A stretch of 64,000 bases of DNA from positions 28,482 to 92,481 of the forward strand of contig CANJII010000011.1 in NCBI GenBank assembly GCA_947474435.1. Reading direction: 5' to 3'. Both the position numbers and the translations under genes were made by a program. Source of the stretch: Chitinophagaceae bacterium. GTDB taxonomy: Bacteria > Bacteroidota > Bacteroidia > Chitinophagales > UBA10324. This document shows positions 16,791 through 25,852 of the stretch, in pieces. The notes under the pieces are model-generated. The model had not been told where the DNA came from. It saw only the letters and a program-made list of their open reading frames with translations, and searched no databases. Numbering within the stretch: the first letter of the stretch is position 1; every line of letters begins with the position of its first letter.

Positions 16791-18650
16791 TTAATCAGCT
16801 TTAATTTCTTTTCGCCAGTCGTTTTTTTCTTTCCATTCCGGCTGGTCTGATTTTTTGAAAAGAAAATTTTCTATTACCAGGTAATCCATTTCGGTTCGCA
16901 TGAAGCAACGGTAAGCATCGGCAGGAGTCAGCACAATGGGTTCGCCGCGCACATTAAAACTTGTATTCACTATCAAACCATAACCGGTTAACTGTTTGAA
17001 TGAATTAATCAGTTTCCAGTAACGCTCGTTGGTTTCTTTATGAACAGTTTGAATGCGCGCAGAAAAATCAAGATGTGTAACAGCCTGTATTTTACTTCTG
17101 ATGCAGTACAATTTTTCCATCATGGGCATTTCATGATAGTTGTTGGGCATTGGAGTTTGTAAATCTTTTTTCACCTGCGCCACCAACAACATGTAGGGTG
17201 AAATAGAATCGAGTTCAAAATATTTTGTGCAATCTTCTGCAAGTACAGATGGAGCAAACGGACGAAACCCTTCCCTGTATTTTATTTTCAGGTTCAGTTT
17301 TTTCTGCATATCTGCATTTCTTGCATCACCTAAAATGCTTCGGTTTCCCAACGCGCGTGGACCAAATTCATTTCTTCCCTGAAACCATCCAATCACATTT
17401 CCATCTGCAATTAACGATGCAACTTCATTGGCAAGTAAATCAAAATCTGATACAATGGTTTTCACCGCTTTATTTTTCCGGCACATCAATTCAATTTCTT
17501 TGTCAGAATAATCAGGGCCGAGATAAGAACCCTTCATTGAATCGGTGGGTGAAACTGTTCTTGGCTGTTCAAAATATATGTAATGAACTGCAAGTGCAGC
17601 ACCCAAAGCACCACCTGCATCGCCGGCGGCAGGTTGTATGTATATGTTGTCGAACTTTTTTGTAGGAACTAATTTCCCATTAGCAACGCAGTTAAGTGCA
17701 ACTCCACCTGCCAGACATAGGTTTTTAGAATTCGTTAACCGCATGGCTGTTTCCGCCATCAGCAAAACAATTTCTTCGGTTACATATTGAATGGCATAAG
17801 CTAAATCGCAATGGTGTTGTTCCAGTTCTGCTTCTGATTCTCTTCTTTTGAATCCGAAAAGTTTTTCAAACTTATCGTCATAAACCATTCGTAAACCGGT
17901 GGCGTATTGAAAATATTTCTGATTCAGTTGAATGGAGCCATCCGGTTTTATATCAACCAGATTTTCTTTAATGATTTTTATAAAATTTTTTGTGCGCTCA
18001 GCATCAGGATTTCCATAAGGTGCTAATCCCATTAATTTATATTCACCGGAATTTACAACGAACCCTATGTAGTAAGTAAAAGCAGAATACAATAAACCAA
18101 CCGAGTGAGGGAATCGCAACTCCTTGAGAATTTTCAGTTGATTGTTTTTCCCATGAGCAATGGAGGCGGTTGTCCATTCACCTACTCCATCAATTGTAAG
18201 AACTGCTGATTCGATAAACGGCGATGGATAAAAAGCACTTGCAGCATGTGATAAGTGGTGTTCGGGAAATAAGAGTTTTAATTTTTTAGAGTCATAAGCT
18301 TCAATTTTCTTCAGCTCATCTTTAATTATTTTTTTGATAAACATTTTCTCCTTCACCCACACCGGAATTGATAACAAAAATGATTTCAATCCATGTGGTG
18401 AATAATTATAATAAGTTTCAAGAAGCCGCTCAAATTTTAAAAGTGGTTTATCATAAAAAACAACGGCATCCAATTCATCTATTGAAAGTCCTGCATATTC
18501 CAAACAATATTTAACAGCATTGACCGGAAAATCAGGGGTATGTTTTTTTCTGGTAAATCTTTCTTCCTGAGCAGCCGCAATAATTTCACCATTCACAACA
18601 AGGGCAGCTGCTGAATCGTGATAAAATGCGGAGATGCCTAATATTTTCAT
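16791..18650 (-). CDS. carbamoyltransferase (TobZ/NodU/CmcH family)
   Basis: A 619-residue O-carbamoyltransferase. The N-terminal Kae1-like domain begins MKILGISAFYHDSAAAL and has 'AAQEERFTRKKHTPDFP', and the metal/nucleotide site residues are in 'FPEHHLSHAASAFYP' (His131, His132, His135). Later blocks are 'LAGGVALNCVANGKL', 'QPAAGDAGGALGAAL' and the C-terminal 'GRNEFGPRALGNRSI' typical of the YrdC-like/carbamoyl-transfer part. These enzymes move a carbamoyl group from carbamoyl phosphate, via carbamoyl-AMP, onto a hydroxyl of a sugar or small molecule. The acceptor is unknown here. It is the first gene of a three-gene operon, divergent from a polytopic membrane protein that may act on the same surface molecule. 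Confidence 0.9.
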   Translation of the reverse strand: MKILGISAFYHDSAAALVVNGEIIAAAQEERFTRKKHTPDFPVNAVKYCLEYAGLSIDELDAVVFYDKPLLKFERLLETYYNYSPHGLKSFLLSIPVWVKEKMFIKKIIKDELKKIEAYDSKKLKLLFPEHHLSHAASAFYPSPFIESAVLTIDGVGEWTTASIAHGKNNQLKILKELRFPHSVGLLYSAFTYYIGFVVNSGEYKLMGLAPYGNPDAERTKNFIKIIKENLVDIKPDGSIQLNQKYFQYATGLRMVYDDKFEKLFGFKRRESEAELEQHHCDLAYAIQYVTEEIVLLMAETAMRLTNSKNLCLAGGVALNCVANGKLVPTKKFDNIYIQPAAGDAGGALGAALAVHYIYFEQPRTVSPTDSMKGSYLGPDYSDKEIELMCRKNKAVKTIVSDFDLLANEVASLIADGNVIGWFQGRNEFGPRALGNRSILGDARNADMQKKLNLKIKYREGFRPFAPSVLAEDCTKYFELDSISPYMLLVAQVKKDLQTPMPNNYHEMPMMEKLYCIRSKIQAVTHLDFSARIQTVHKETNERYWKLINSFKQLTGYGLIVNTSFNVRGEPIVLTPADAYRCFMRTEMDYLVIENFLFKKSDQPEWKEKNDWRKEIKAD

Positions 18651-18758
18651 GAAAGCTGAAATAGTTTTTTAGCTCCAACAAATATGATGGAACATGGCAC
18701 AGTTCCAAAACGGTAATTAATATTTGAGGTAATTTTTTACTTAAAAATTTTTATCGGG

Positions 18759-20510
18759 TTGTTTTTTACCTTGCACCAACAATTTATTTATCAGTTGAAA
18801 TTTTTCCATTCTGAATTTTTTAATGAGGATAACCTGGTTGTACTAATTGTTGCAGCTGTTTCTTTGGTTTTACTTGTTGCTTTTCAATCTGAAATGCATG
18901 CCGGCGATTCGTTAAGTTTTGCATACGACATAAGTATCGGGCAAAAAATGGCTCACCCGCATCATTTACTTTTCTCTCCCATTGTTTGGCTATTGTTTAA
19001 AGCCGGAAGTTTATTCAGTCATAATTTTACGGCATTGGCTGCAGCCAAAATTCATAACATTTCCTGGGGAGTAACCGGAATTATTGTTGCTTTTTTTATC
19101 GGAAAAAAATTATTTGCCAATCGTTTTCCCGCATTATTGCTTAGTCTGTTAATACTTGTTTCGCTTCAGTTTGTCATTTTTTCAAGTTCATGTGAAGTTT
19201 ATATACCAGGCATGGTTTGCCTGATGGTGGTTTTTTATTTGTGCATTCCTGATTCAAAGGATGATACACGACAGGGAAATTATCGGGTCATCTTTTTTCT
19301 TTCTCTTGCCATTTTATACAACCAGCCTTCCATACTTATTGTACCGGCATTAATCATTTACAATTTCACTCAAAAATCCGGATGGAAAAAAAACAAACCG
19401 ATTTTCATTGCCGGACTGTTTGTCTTATTTATTTATATCATCACCTTCATCCTCCAGGAAAATTCTGTTTCACCGAAAAAATTTATAGAATTTGTTTTTG
19501 CTTACCTGGTTGGTGGCGAAAAAGGCTGGGGCGTTGTATCTAATATCAGCTTCAATGGATTTCTGACTCTGCTTCACAGTCAACTTTCCGTTATAATGAA
19601 TATTGAAAACGATATTTATCATTCACGGGTGTTTTTGTTTGGTTTTGTATTTTTAATTGCTATTTGCGGGCATTTATTTCAATATTATAAAAAAGCAGAT
19701 TTTTATCATGAGCGATTGCTATTGGTTTTATGGATTTCAGGTTACGAGCTTTTTATTTTTTGGTGGACACCCGGTTACGAATTACTCATACCAATGATAT
19801 TTCCTGTGTTGTTATTATTTGTATGGATGATTGCCGATTTCATGAAAATGATTTTAGAAAAAATAAAAAATCAGCGACTGAAAATTATTTCACTTACTGG
19901 GTTGATGCTGATTTGTTCAGCGGTACTTGGAAAAGTCTGGATGAAAAATTATCCGGTATTGAAGCAATATCACGAAGGGCCGGACCCTTCTAAACTTGAA
20001 GCTGACTGGGACTGGAAAAATCTTGAACCGAATTATCAGATTATTCAGGGATATGGGCCGCAGATTGGATTATTATATTATCACCATTTCACTGAAACCA
20101 TTGAGGTCGATCGATTACTTGCGTCTTTCTATTTTAATGAACCAATACCTGATTATTTAAAATTGAAACCCGGATATGGATGCATTGTTCCAAATTGGTT
20201 TTTAAATCCGTGGTATGAAAACAACGGAACATCGGGCATGAACCAACCTGAAGAATGGATGAATTACTTCAACTATTTATTTGATTATCATAAAATAAAT
20301 GGCAGCGATTCTGTTGGTATGAATCAGTTCACCATCATTGTTCCGAAAACAAAGGAGCAATTAGTATTGATTAAAATTTCTCCATTTCAAAAGGTTTATC
20401 CTACTATACAAGCGTTTATGCAACATCTGGATTCGGCTTTTATAGCACTCAAATTAGATACTCAGCCAACTTACAGTAATATATTGTTGAAGCAATCTGA
20501 ACTAAAATAA
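18759..20510 (+). CDS. polytopic membrane protein, glycosyltransferase-like
   Basis: A protein of up to 583 residues with about ten hydrophobic segments in the first ~390 residues and a soluble C-terminal ~190 residues. An acidic residue pair follows the first membrane segment ('SEMHAGDSLSFAYD'), and then 'HPHHLLFSPIVWLL' resembles the first periplasmic loop of GT-C-fold glycosyltransferases and DUF2723-type proteins. I would not name a subfamily. No ATG precedes the first membrane segment; in-frame TTG codons at 18759, 18771 and 18795 are candidate starts. It is divergent from the carbamoyltransferase, so a role in building or moving a carbamoylated glycan is possible but not shown. Confidence 0.65.
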   Translation: MFFTLHQQFIYQLKFFHSEFFNEDNLVVLIVAAVSLVLLVAFQSEMHAGDSLSFAYDISIGQKMAHPHHLLFSPIVWLLFKAGSLFSHNFTALAAAKIHNISWGVTGIIVAFFIGKKLFANRFPALLLSLLILVSLQFVIFSSSCEVYIPGMVCLMVVFYLCIPDSKDDTRQGNYRVIFFLSLAILYNQPSILIVPALIIYNFTQKSGWKKNKPIFIAGLFVLFIYIITFILQENSVSPKKFIEFVFAYLVGGEKGWGVVSNISFNGFLTLLHSQLSVIMNIENDIYHSRVFLFGFVFLIAICGHLFQYYKKADFYHERLLLVLWISGYELFIFWWTPGYELLIPMIFPVLLLFVWMIADFMKMILEKIKNQRLKIISLTGLMLICSAVLGKVWMKNYPVLKQYHEGPDPSKLEADWDWKNLEPNYQIIQGYGPQIGLLYYHHFTETIEVDRLLASFYFNEPIPDYLKLKPGYGCIVPNWFLNPWYENNGTSGMNQPEEWMNYFNYLFDYHKINGSDSVGMNQFTIIVPKTKEQLVLIKISPFQKVYPTIQAFMQHLDSAFIALKLDTQPTYSNILLKQSELK

Positions 20511-20715
20511 TCAGCATTAATCTGCTGGTCTATGTATCAAATTTTATTTTAAATTCCCCATTAAATAAATTTGAAATTTTATAAAAGTAAAGAAGGATAA
20601 TTTTTATCATTTGATATTTAAATAAAACTTCCCTTTTTTGCATTGAATCATTTTTGATGCCTGCATTAATTCAATTCTACTTCTCTATTTTCGCACCGCA
20701 ATTTCACCAACTACA

Positions 20716-21921
20716 ATGAGCAAGCAGGAACACATAACACTTTCGTCAGATTCAATAGAGAAGCAAACCATTACTCTCAACATCGGACCAACTCATCCTG
20801 CAACTCATGGCGTGTTTCAAAATATTGTTGAAATAGATGGAGAAAGAATAGTCAGCGGCGATTCAACCATCGGATATATACACCGTGCGTTTGAAAAAAT
20901 TGCCGAACATCGTCCGTTTTATCAGGTAACACCACTAACCGACCGATTAAATTACTGCAGCTCACCAATCAATAACATGGGCTGGCACATGACCGTTGAA
21001 AAATTGCTGGGAGTGCAGGTTCCGAAGCGTGCGCAATACCTGCGTGTTATAATTATGGAACTCGCACGCATTGCCGATCACATAGTTTGCAACAGTGTTA
21101 TTGGCGTTGACACCGGCGCACTCACAGGTTTCACATATGTGATTCAGTGGCGCGAAAAAATTTATGAGATATGGGAAGAAGTTTGTGGTGCTCGACTCAC
21201 AACAAACATTGGTAGAGTAGGAGGAATGGAGCGCGACTTCAATGATATTGCTTTTAAAAAACTCGAAACATTTCTGAAAGATTTTCCGAAAGGGTGGACT
21301 GAGTTTGAAAATTTATTAACGCGCAACAGAATATTTATGGATCGTACACGCACGGTTCCAACCACACCTGAGTTTGCTTTACAATATGGTTTCACAGGGC
21401 CAAACCTTCGTGCCACAGGTGTTGATTATGATGTTCGCGTCATGAGTCCATACAGTAGTTACGAAGATTTTGATTTCAATATTCCCGTTGGAACCAAGGG
21501 CGATACTTACGATCGGTTTCAGGTTCGCAATCAGGAAATACGCGAGAGCTTAAAAATCATTCGTCAGGCGTTGGATAAATTACCTGCCGGTCCTTATCAT
21601 GCCGATGCACCGCAATTTTATTTACCGCCGAAAGAAGAAGTTTATAATAACATGGAAGCGCTCATCTATCATTTCAAAATTGTGATGGGTGAAATTGATG
21701 CACCAAAAGGAGAAGTGTATCATTCGGTTGAGGGAGGCAATGGTGAGTTGGGATTTTATTTAATCAGCGATGGTGGCCGTGCCGCTTACCGTTTGCATTT
21801 CCGTCGCCCGTGTTTTATTTATTATCAGGCATTTACTGAAATGGTAAAGGGTTGCCTGCTCTCTGATGCAATTGTTGCCATGAGTAGCTTGAATATTATT
21901 GCAGGTGAGTTGGATGCTTAA
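20716..21921 (+). CDS. nuoD: NADH-quinone oxidoreductase subunit D
   Basis: A 401-residue NuoD (49-kDa subunit) of respiratory complex I, in the peripheral arm near the quinone site. Conserved blocks: TLNIGPTHPATHGVF near the N-terminus, the 'YIHRAFEKIAEHRPFYQ' block, 'RLNYCSSPINNMGW', 'GRVGGMERDFN', and a C-terminal region ('GGNGELGFYLISDGG', 'RLHFRRPCF'). The normal hydrogenase-like C-terminus is present, and the length fits NuoD alone rather than a NuoCD fusion. The upstream neighbour is unrelated, and only nuoE follows, so the rest of complex I must be encoded elsewhere. Confidence 0.95.
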   Translation: MSKQEHITLSSDSIEKQTITLNIGPTHPATHGVFQNIVEIDGERIVSGDSTIGYIHRAFEKIAEHRPFYQVTPLTDRLNYCSSPINNMGWHMTVEKLLGVQVPKRAQYLRVIIMELARIADHIVCNSVIGVDTGALTGFTYVIQWREKIYEIWEEVCGARLTTNIGRVGGMERDFNDIAFKKLETFLKDFPKGWTEFENLLTRNRIFMDRTRTVPTTPEFALQYGFTGPNLRATGVDYDVRVMSPYSSYEDFDFNIPVGTKGDTYDRFQVRNQEIRESLKIIRQALDKLPAGPYHADAPQFYLPPKEEVYNNMEALIYHFKIVMGEIDAPKGEVYHSVEGGNGELGFYLISDGGRAAYRLHFRRPCFIYYQAFTEMVKGCLLSDAIVAMSSLNIIAGELDA

Positions 21922-21922
21922 A

Positions 21923-21963
21923 TTTGATATGATGATTTGGAGATTTGATAATTTGATGATGAA
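21923..21963. repeat. GATTTGATGAT-type word repeat after nuoD
   Basis: Directly after the nuoD stop, about 40 bases are made of imperfect TTTGATATGATGA / TTTGGAGA / TTTGATAA / TTTGATGATG words. The same family of words follows the yrdC stop (51398-51432). Confidence 0.7.
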
Positions 21964-22016
21964 GTTCGTAAGCAATAGTTTTTTGATTTTTAATATTTAA
22001 TTTTTGATTTAATAAA

Positions 22017-22544
22017 ATGCTTGCAGTAAAAACAAACAAACCGGTCGAGCTCACTGAAGAAATTCAGAACCAGATTCGTGGCGTGATGGAACAATATCCC
22101 GAAGGAAAAAGTAAATCAGCCTTGTTGCCGGTGTTACACATTGTGCAGAATGAAAATGAAGGATGGCTGAGTGTGGAGGCAATGGATAAAGTTGCAGAGA
22201 TGATGAACCTTCGACCGATAGAAGTTTATGAAGTTGCTTCCTTTTATTCCATGTGCAATTTGAAACCGGTTGGAAAATTCCTGTTGGAAGTTTGTCACAC
22301 CGGCCCTTGTGCCATTATGAAAGGAGAGTGGTTGGTTGATTACCTGAAAAAGAAATTGAAAATAAATGTTGGCGAAACAACTGCTGATGGAGTGTTCACT
22401 TTAAAAACTGTTGAATGCCTCGGTGCGTGTGGTTATGCGCCCATGATGCAAATCGGAGAATATTATTACGAGCATTTAACCTCAGAAGAAAAAGTTGATA
22501 AGTTGCTGGATGATTTTAGAATGAAAAATATTGGGAATAATTAA
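22017..22544 (+). CDS. nuoE: NADH-quinone oxidoreductase subunit E
   Basis: A 175-residue NuoE (24-kDa subunit), which carries the N1a [2Fe-2S] cluster next to NuoF in complex I. The four cysteine ligands lie in 'EVCHTGPCAIMKG' and 'VECLGACGYAPM'. The N-terminal helical part ('YPEGKSKSALLPVLHIVQNE', 'VYEVASFYSMCNLKPVG') is typical. It follows nuoD after 95 bases that contain a word repeat. Its stop codon overlaps the batE stop codon on the opposite strand. nuoF, its normal partner, is not next to it. Confidence 0.93.
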   Translation: MLAVKTNKPVELTEEIQNQIRGVMEQYPEGKSKSALLPVLHIVQNENEGWLSVEAMDKVAEMMNLRPIEVYEVASFYSMCNLKPVGKFLLEVCHTGPCAIMKGEWLVDYLKKKLKINVGETTADGVFTLKTVECLGACGYAPMMQIGEYYYEHLTSEEKVDKLLDDFRMKNIGNN

Positions 22545-23362
22545 ATCCTTTCAAAATTTCCATTTTCAATCCATCCTACTTTACCATCATCCAACCTGAT
22601 TTTATTCCAGTTGCCAACTTTATCGAGTAGGTGTAATTTGGTTCCTTCATGGATCAGAAATAAATCGTTTGAATCTGCATCAGGGGCGCTTTTCACATTT
22701 ACACTTGAAACCATCAGTACTGCATCTTTTGAATTCTGTTCCATATTTTTCTGATGAATGGCAAGTGCTAAAAAAATAATTGATGAGACAAGAAACAGAA
22801 ATGTCAGCAGATTCGAAATGCGATTTCTTCCAATGAAAAAAGAAATGGTAAAAACAAGAATGGAAAGCCAGATGGCAATCATCGAATAAATTCCCCAGCC
22901 GTTTGAAGTATTGAACGAAATAAAATTGTTCCACCAATTGATTACTGCAAGTTGCTGAATGGGTTGAATTTTATCTACACAATTGTATTGAGCTAAAATT
23001 AAATTGTGTTGTATGTCATCATCATTCGGCGAAAGTTTAAGTGCGCGCTCATAAGCCAAAACAGATTTCCCAACTGCATTTAATTTGTAATAACAATTCC
23101 CCAGATTGTAAAACACTTCAGCATTCTTGTATCCCTGTGAAATAATTTTTTCGTACTCGCCAACTGCTTTATCAAACTGATTTGATTTGTAAAACTCATT
23201 TGCTGATTTATAAAGTTGATCTGTTGACTGGGCATTTGCAATTGAAAATAAATTGCATGCAATGAAATATATAATTGAAGAAACAAATCCGATGAGACCT
23301 TTGGGAAGAATAAAGTCTCTCCCCCTGGGGGAGAGACTTAGAGTGGGGCTATTTAATTTCAT
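22541..23362 (-). CDS. batE: BatE: TPR and SH3-like membrane protein of the aerotolerance operon
   Basis: A 273-residue protein starting at ATG 23362, inside the last codons of batD (14-base overlap, translational coupling). A repeat-derived stretch, NSPTLSLSPRGRDF (residues 4-17), precedes the signal peptide ('IGFVSSIIYFIACNLFSIANAQ'). TPR units follow ('LYKSANEFYKSNQFDKAVGEY', split at the helix turn; 'VFYNLGNCYYKLNAVGKSV'), then two membrane segments and a C-terminal SH3-like domain ('VNVKSAPDADSNDLFLIHEG', 'KVGWIENGNFERI'). This is the standard BatE layout. Its role in the Bat complex is not biochemically defined. Its end overlaps nuoE's stop by four bases. Confidence 0.88.
   Translation of the reverse strand: MKLNSPTLSLSPRGRDFILPKGLIGFVSSIIYFIACNLFSIANAQSTDQLYKSANEFYKSNQFDKAVGEYEKIISQGYKNAEVFYNLGNCYYKLNAVGKSVLAYERALKLSPNDDDIQHNLILAQYNCVDKIQPIQQLAVINWWNNFISFNTSNGWGIYSMIAIWLSILVFTISFFIGRNRISNLLTFLFLVSSIIFLALAIHQKNMEQNSKDAVLMVSSVNVKSAPDADSNDLFLIHEGTKLHLLDKVGNWNKIRLDDGKVGWIENGNFERI
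23313..23339. repeat. perfect 27-base palindrome inside the batE reading frame
   Basis: Two 13-base arms (AAGTCTCTCCCCC and its exact complement) surround one central T. The element and its flanks are GC-richer than the neighbouring AT-rich coding DNA. In the batE frame it encodes part of SPTLSLSPRGRDF. It sits between the coupled start codon (23362) and the signal peptide. Confidence 0.9.
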
Positions 23363-25253
23363 CTTCAAGGTCTGCAATTAAATTCAGTGCGGTGGTGTAA
23401 TTATTTTTCATTTCCGAATCGTCACTTGATGGTGAATAGAGTGATAATTCACAAGTGCTGATGAGTTGCTGCAATTTCAAAATGGTTTCTGCTTTCACAT
23501 TCTTGGCTAATAATTTCTCCTCTGCATTTTCTTTTGAAAGTTCAGCCATATCAATATTTAACTTGTGACTGATGTATCCCCACATTGCTTTTGATACTTC
23601 ATCGTAAAAATTCTTTTTGTCATGATGTGTTAAATGTTTTTCTGCAACACTCAATCTTTTCTTCGCCAGCTTCATTGCTTTTCTTCGCTTGCTTCCAACA
23701 ATATCAGCAGCTAATTTTTCATTTCGTTTCTTGAAGGTTATCAATCCAATGAAAGCAAAAAACGGAATGGAATACAAGGCGATAAATCCCATGGAACCGA
23801 AAAATGAATTTTCATTTTTATTAAAATCGGGGAAAGAAGTATTAATGTAACGAATGTCTTCGCCAAGAATGGAAACATCCTGTTGATTATTTATTGAAGT
23901 GGAATTTCCATTGCTGTTTTTCGATGGCTCACCTGTAACCTTCAATGGAAATTCCGGTGATGAAATGGTGAAATATTTTCCCTGCGCAGGATCAAAATAA
24001 GAAAAGGATTGACTACTGATTTTAAAATCGCCGGGCAAACGAGGCACAATTAAAAAATCATATTGCTTCGAACCGCTGATTCCTGATTCACTATTGATTA
24101 TGTTTTCTTTCAACTTGGGGTCATACATTTCAAAACCATTTGGCAATTCAAATTTTGGTGCTTCAATCAGATTCAGATTTCCTTCCCCTGAAATTTTTAT
24201 GGTATAAGTTACTGCGTCATCAGTCTTTGCTTCTTTGTTTGATAGGGATGTGGCGAAATTGAATTGACCAACTGCACCGGCAAAGTCCTTTGGTTTTTCA
24301 TTTTCTGGTAATGATTTAACATATACTGTTACTGCATTTGTTTTTAAACTCAGTGGAACATTGTGTTGCTGACCGAAACCAAAAAAACCTCCTTTTGATT
24401 GAGTTACTACCTGCGCCACGGTTGAAACCTCCGCCGATGAAATGGTTAATGTGCCAGATCGCTGCGGATATAAATTGTATTTCAAAACATCCATTACATA
24501 AAACTGCTTGCCGTTTATATTCTCAATGGTTTGTTTTCGTTTTGGATCGAGTTCTACTTCTTTATTCCAGAAGCCTTCCATTGATGGCGACTTACTTAAA
24601 TTAAATCCAGAGAGGTTTTGCCGGAAATAAAGCTTGTATGTAGCTGTCAGCATTTCACCCTGATAAACTGAATTTTTACTCAGCACCACTTTGACAAATA
24701 CATCATCCTTGATTTGCTTTTTTAAATCATCAATAGATGTTTGCGATTCCTGTTGTTGACCTGAGCCAAATGGATCGTTAAAGAATGGATCATTAAAAGG
24801 GTCGTTTTGATTTTGTTGTTTTTGTTTTTGCGCTGAAGGAGGTGTTACTGTAATAGTGACTTCATTCGAATACAATATTGTTCCTCCTGCATTAATACTT
24901 GCCTTGCCGATTTTAAATGATCCTTGCTTTTTTGGTCGAAGAACATAAGTGTAAGTTTCGGATTGCGATACATTACCATTCATAATGGTTGTGCTGGACG
25001 ATGTACTTGGACCACCCACAATTGTGAAATCATTTATTGAAGGCAATTGCAGATTTTTTCCCTTACTGTTTTGCAAAGTAAAACTCAAATTGAAATTCTG
25101 ATTTTCAGGAATTGAACTTGTCGCTGTTGCTGAAAATTTTGTTTGAGCAATAACCGTATTCCAATTAAAAATTGCCGCAATAAATAACAGTAGATAAATA
25201 CATGATGTACTTCGGAACATTTCAGAGTTTAAAAGCAGGCTTCTCCTAAGCAT
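23349..25253 (-). CDS. batD: BatD: oxygen-tolerance domain protein
   Basis: A 634-residue protein from ATG 25253; the frame is open to 25307, but ATG 25253 gives a sensible signal peptide ending at VIAQ. The exported N-terminal ~450 residues hold three or four beta-rich BatD domains ('FSATATSSIPENQNFNLSF', 'VFVKVVLSKNSVYQGEMLTA', 'FATSLSNKEAKTDDAVTYTI'), with a Gln/Asn-rich linker after the first. A membrane segment ('GFIALYSIPFFAFIGLITF') and a cytoplasmic helical domain follow. BatD normally works with the BatA/BatB von Willebrand proteins in the envelope. A single-domain paralogue lies just upstream. Confidence 0.92.
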   Translation of the reverse strand: MLRRSLLLNSEMFRSTSCIYLLLFIAAIFNWNTVIAQTKFSATATSSIPENQNFNLSFTLQNSKGKNLQLPSINDFTIVGGPSTSSSTTIMNGNVSQSETYTYVLRPKKQGSFKIGKASINAGGTILYSNEVTITVTPPSAQKQKQQNQNDPFNDPFFNDPFGSGQQQESQTSIDDLKKQIKDDVFVKVVLSKNSVYQGEMLTATYKLYFRQNLSGFNLSKSPSMEGFWNKEVELDPKRKQTIENINGKQFYVMDVLKYNLYPQRSGTLTISSAEVSTVAQVVTQSKGGFFGFGQQHNVPLSLKTNAVTVYVKSLPENEKPKDFAGAVGQFNFATSLSNKEAKTDDAVTYTIKISGEGNLNLIEAPKFELPNGFEMYDPKLKENIINSESGISGSKQYDFLIVPRLPGDFKISSQSFSYFDPAQGKYFTISSPEFPLKVTGEPSKNSNGNSTSINNQQDVSILGEDIRYINTSFPDFNKNENSFFGSMGFIALYSIPFFAFIGLITFKKRNEKLAADIVGSKRRKAMKLAKKRLSVAEKHLTHHDKKNFYDEVSKAMWGYISHKLNIDMAELSKENAEEKLLAKNVKAETILKLQQLISTCELSLYSPSSDDSEMKNNYTTALNLIADLEDEIK

Positions 25254-25287
25254 TTTTATTAAATCTTGATTTTCATTTTTAAAAGGC

Positions 25288-25806
25288 TTAAACTTTTTTA
25301 GTATCAATTATAAAATGGTTGTCAATTTCTTTTTGTTGTTTTTTTCTGTAGTCCGAATCCTTTCGTTGTTTACTTCTCTTATAAGTTGATTTCGTTACTG
25401 TAATTTCAATTGAATTTGAATTCAGTTGAATGCCATTAACTGTACTTGTGGCAGCGGGAATAGTTAAAACTCCTTTTTTGATCGGATGCAATAAATAGAT
25501 GCGTGATTCATATTGAGTAGTAACACCATTAATAATTTGTGTGGTTGTCTCAATTATGGGTGAACCTATAATTTCAAAATCATCATTTGATAAAAAAGTA
25601 AACTCATTGGATAAGCCATTTTCCAATGAAAATTTAATTTTGAAATTCTGATTTTGAGGAACCGTATTTGGAGCTGATGCAGTGAATTTTACCTGTGCAT
25701 ATGCAACATGATAATTGAAAAATGCATCAATGAAAATAAGGGCAGAAATGCAAATTGCATTTTGAAAATATTGATTGAAATAATTTGCCCTGCTTTTTCT
25801 TTTCAT
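25288..25806 (-). CDS. single-domain BatD paralogue
   Basis: A 172-residue exported protein from ATG 25806, with a signal peptide ending at AYAQ. One BatD-type beta domain follows: 'VKFTASAPNTVPQNQNFKIK', with 'NDDFEIIGSP', 'INGVTTQYESRIYLLHPIK' and 'NSIEITVT'. It parallels the first domain of the adjacent batD block for block ('TKFSATATSSIPENQNF', 'NDFTIVGGP', 'MNGNVSQSETYTYVLRP', 'NEVTITVT'). It then ends in a short basic tail with no membrane anchor or cytoplasmic domain. It is best explained as a partial tandem duplication of batD. It may act as a soluble periplasmic subunit, or be decaying. Confidence 0.85.
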   Translation of the reverse strand: MKRKSRANYFNQYFQNAICISALIFIDAFFNYHVAYAQVKFTASAPNTVPQNQNFKIKFSLENGLSNEFTFLSNDDFEIIGSPIIETTTQIINGVTTQYESRIYLLHPIKKGVLTIPAATSTVNGIQLNSNSIEITVTKSTYKRSKQRKDSDYRKKQQKEIDNHFIIDTKKV

Positions 25807-25852
25807 TTTTTTAATGAATCTTTTCAATTCACAATTCCACCTTTCCACTCAC

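Noticed and set aside
17225..17665. A 146-codon plus-strand open frame opposite the carbamoyltransferase
   Set aside because: The minus-strand gene has all family motifs; the plus-strand product is His/Gln-rich and looks like a shadow.
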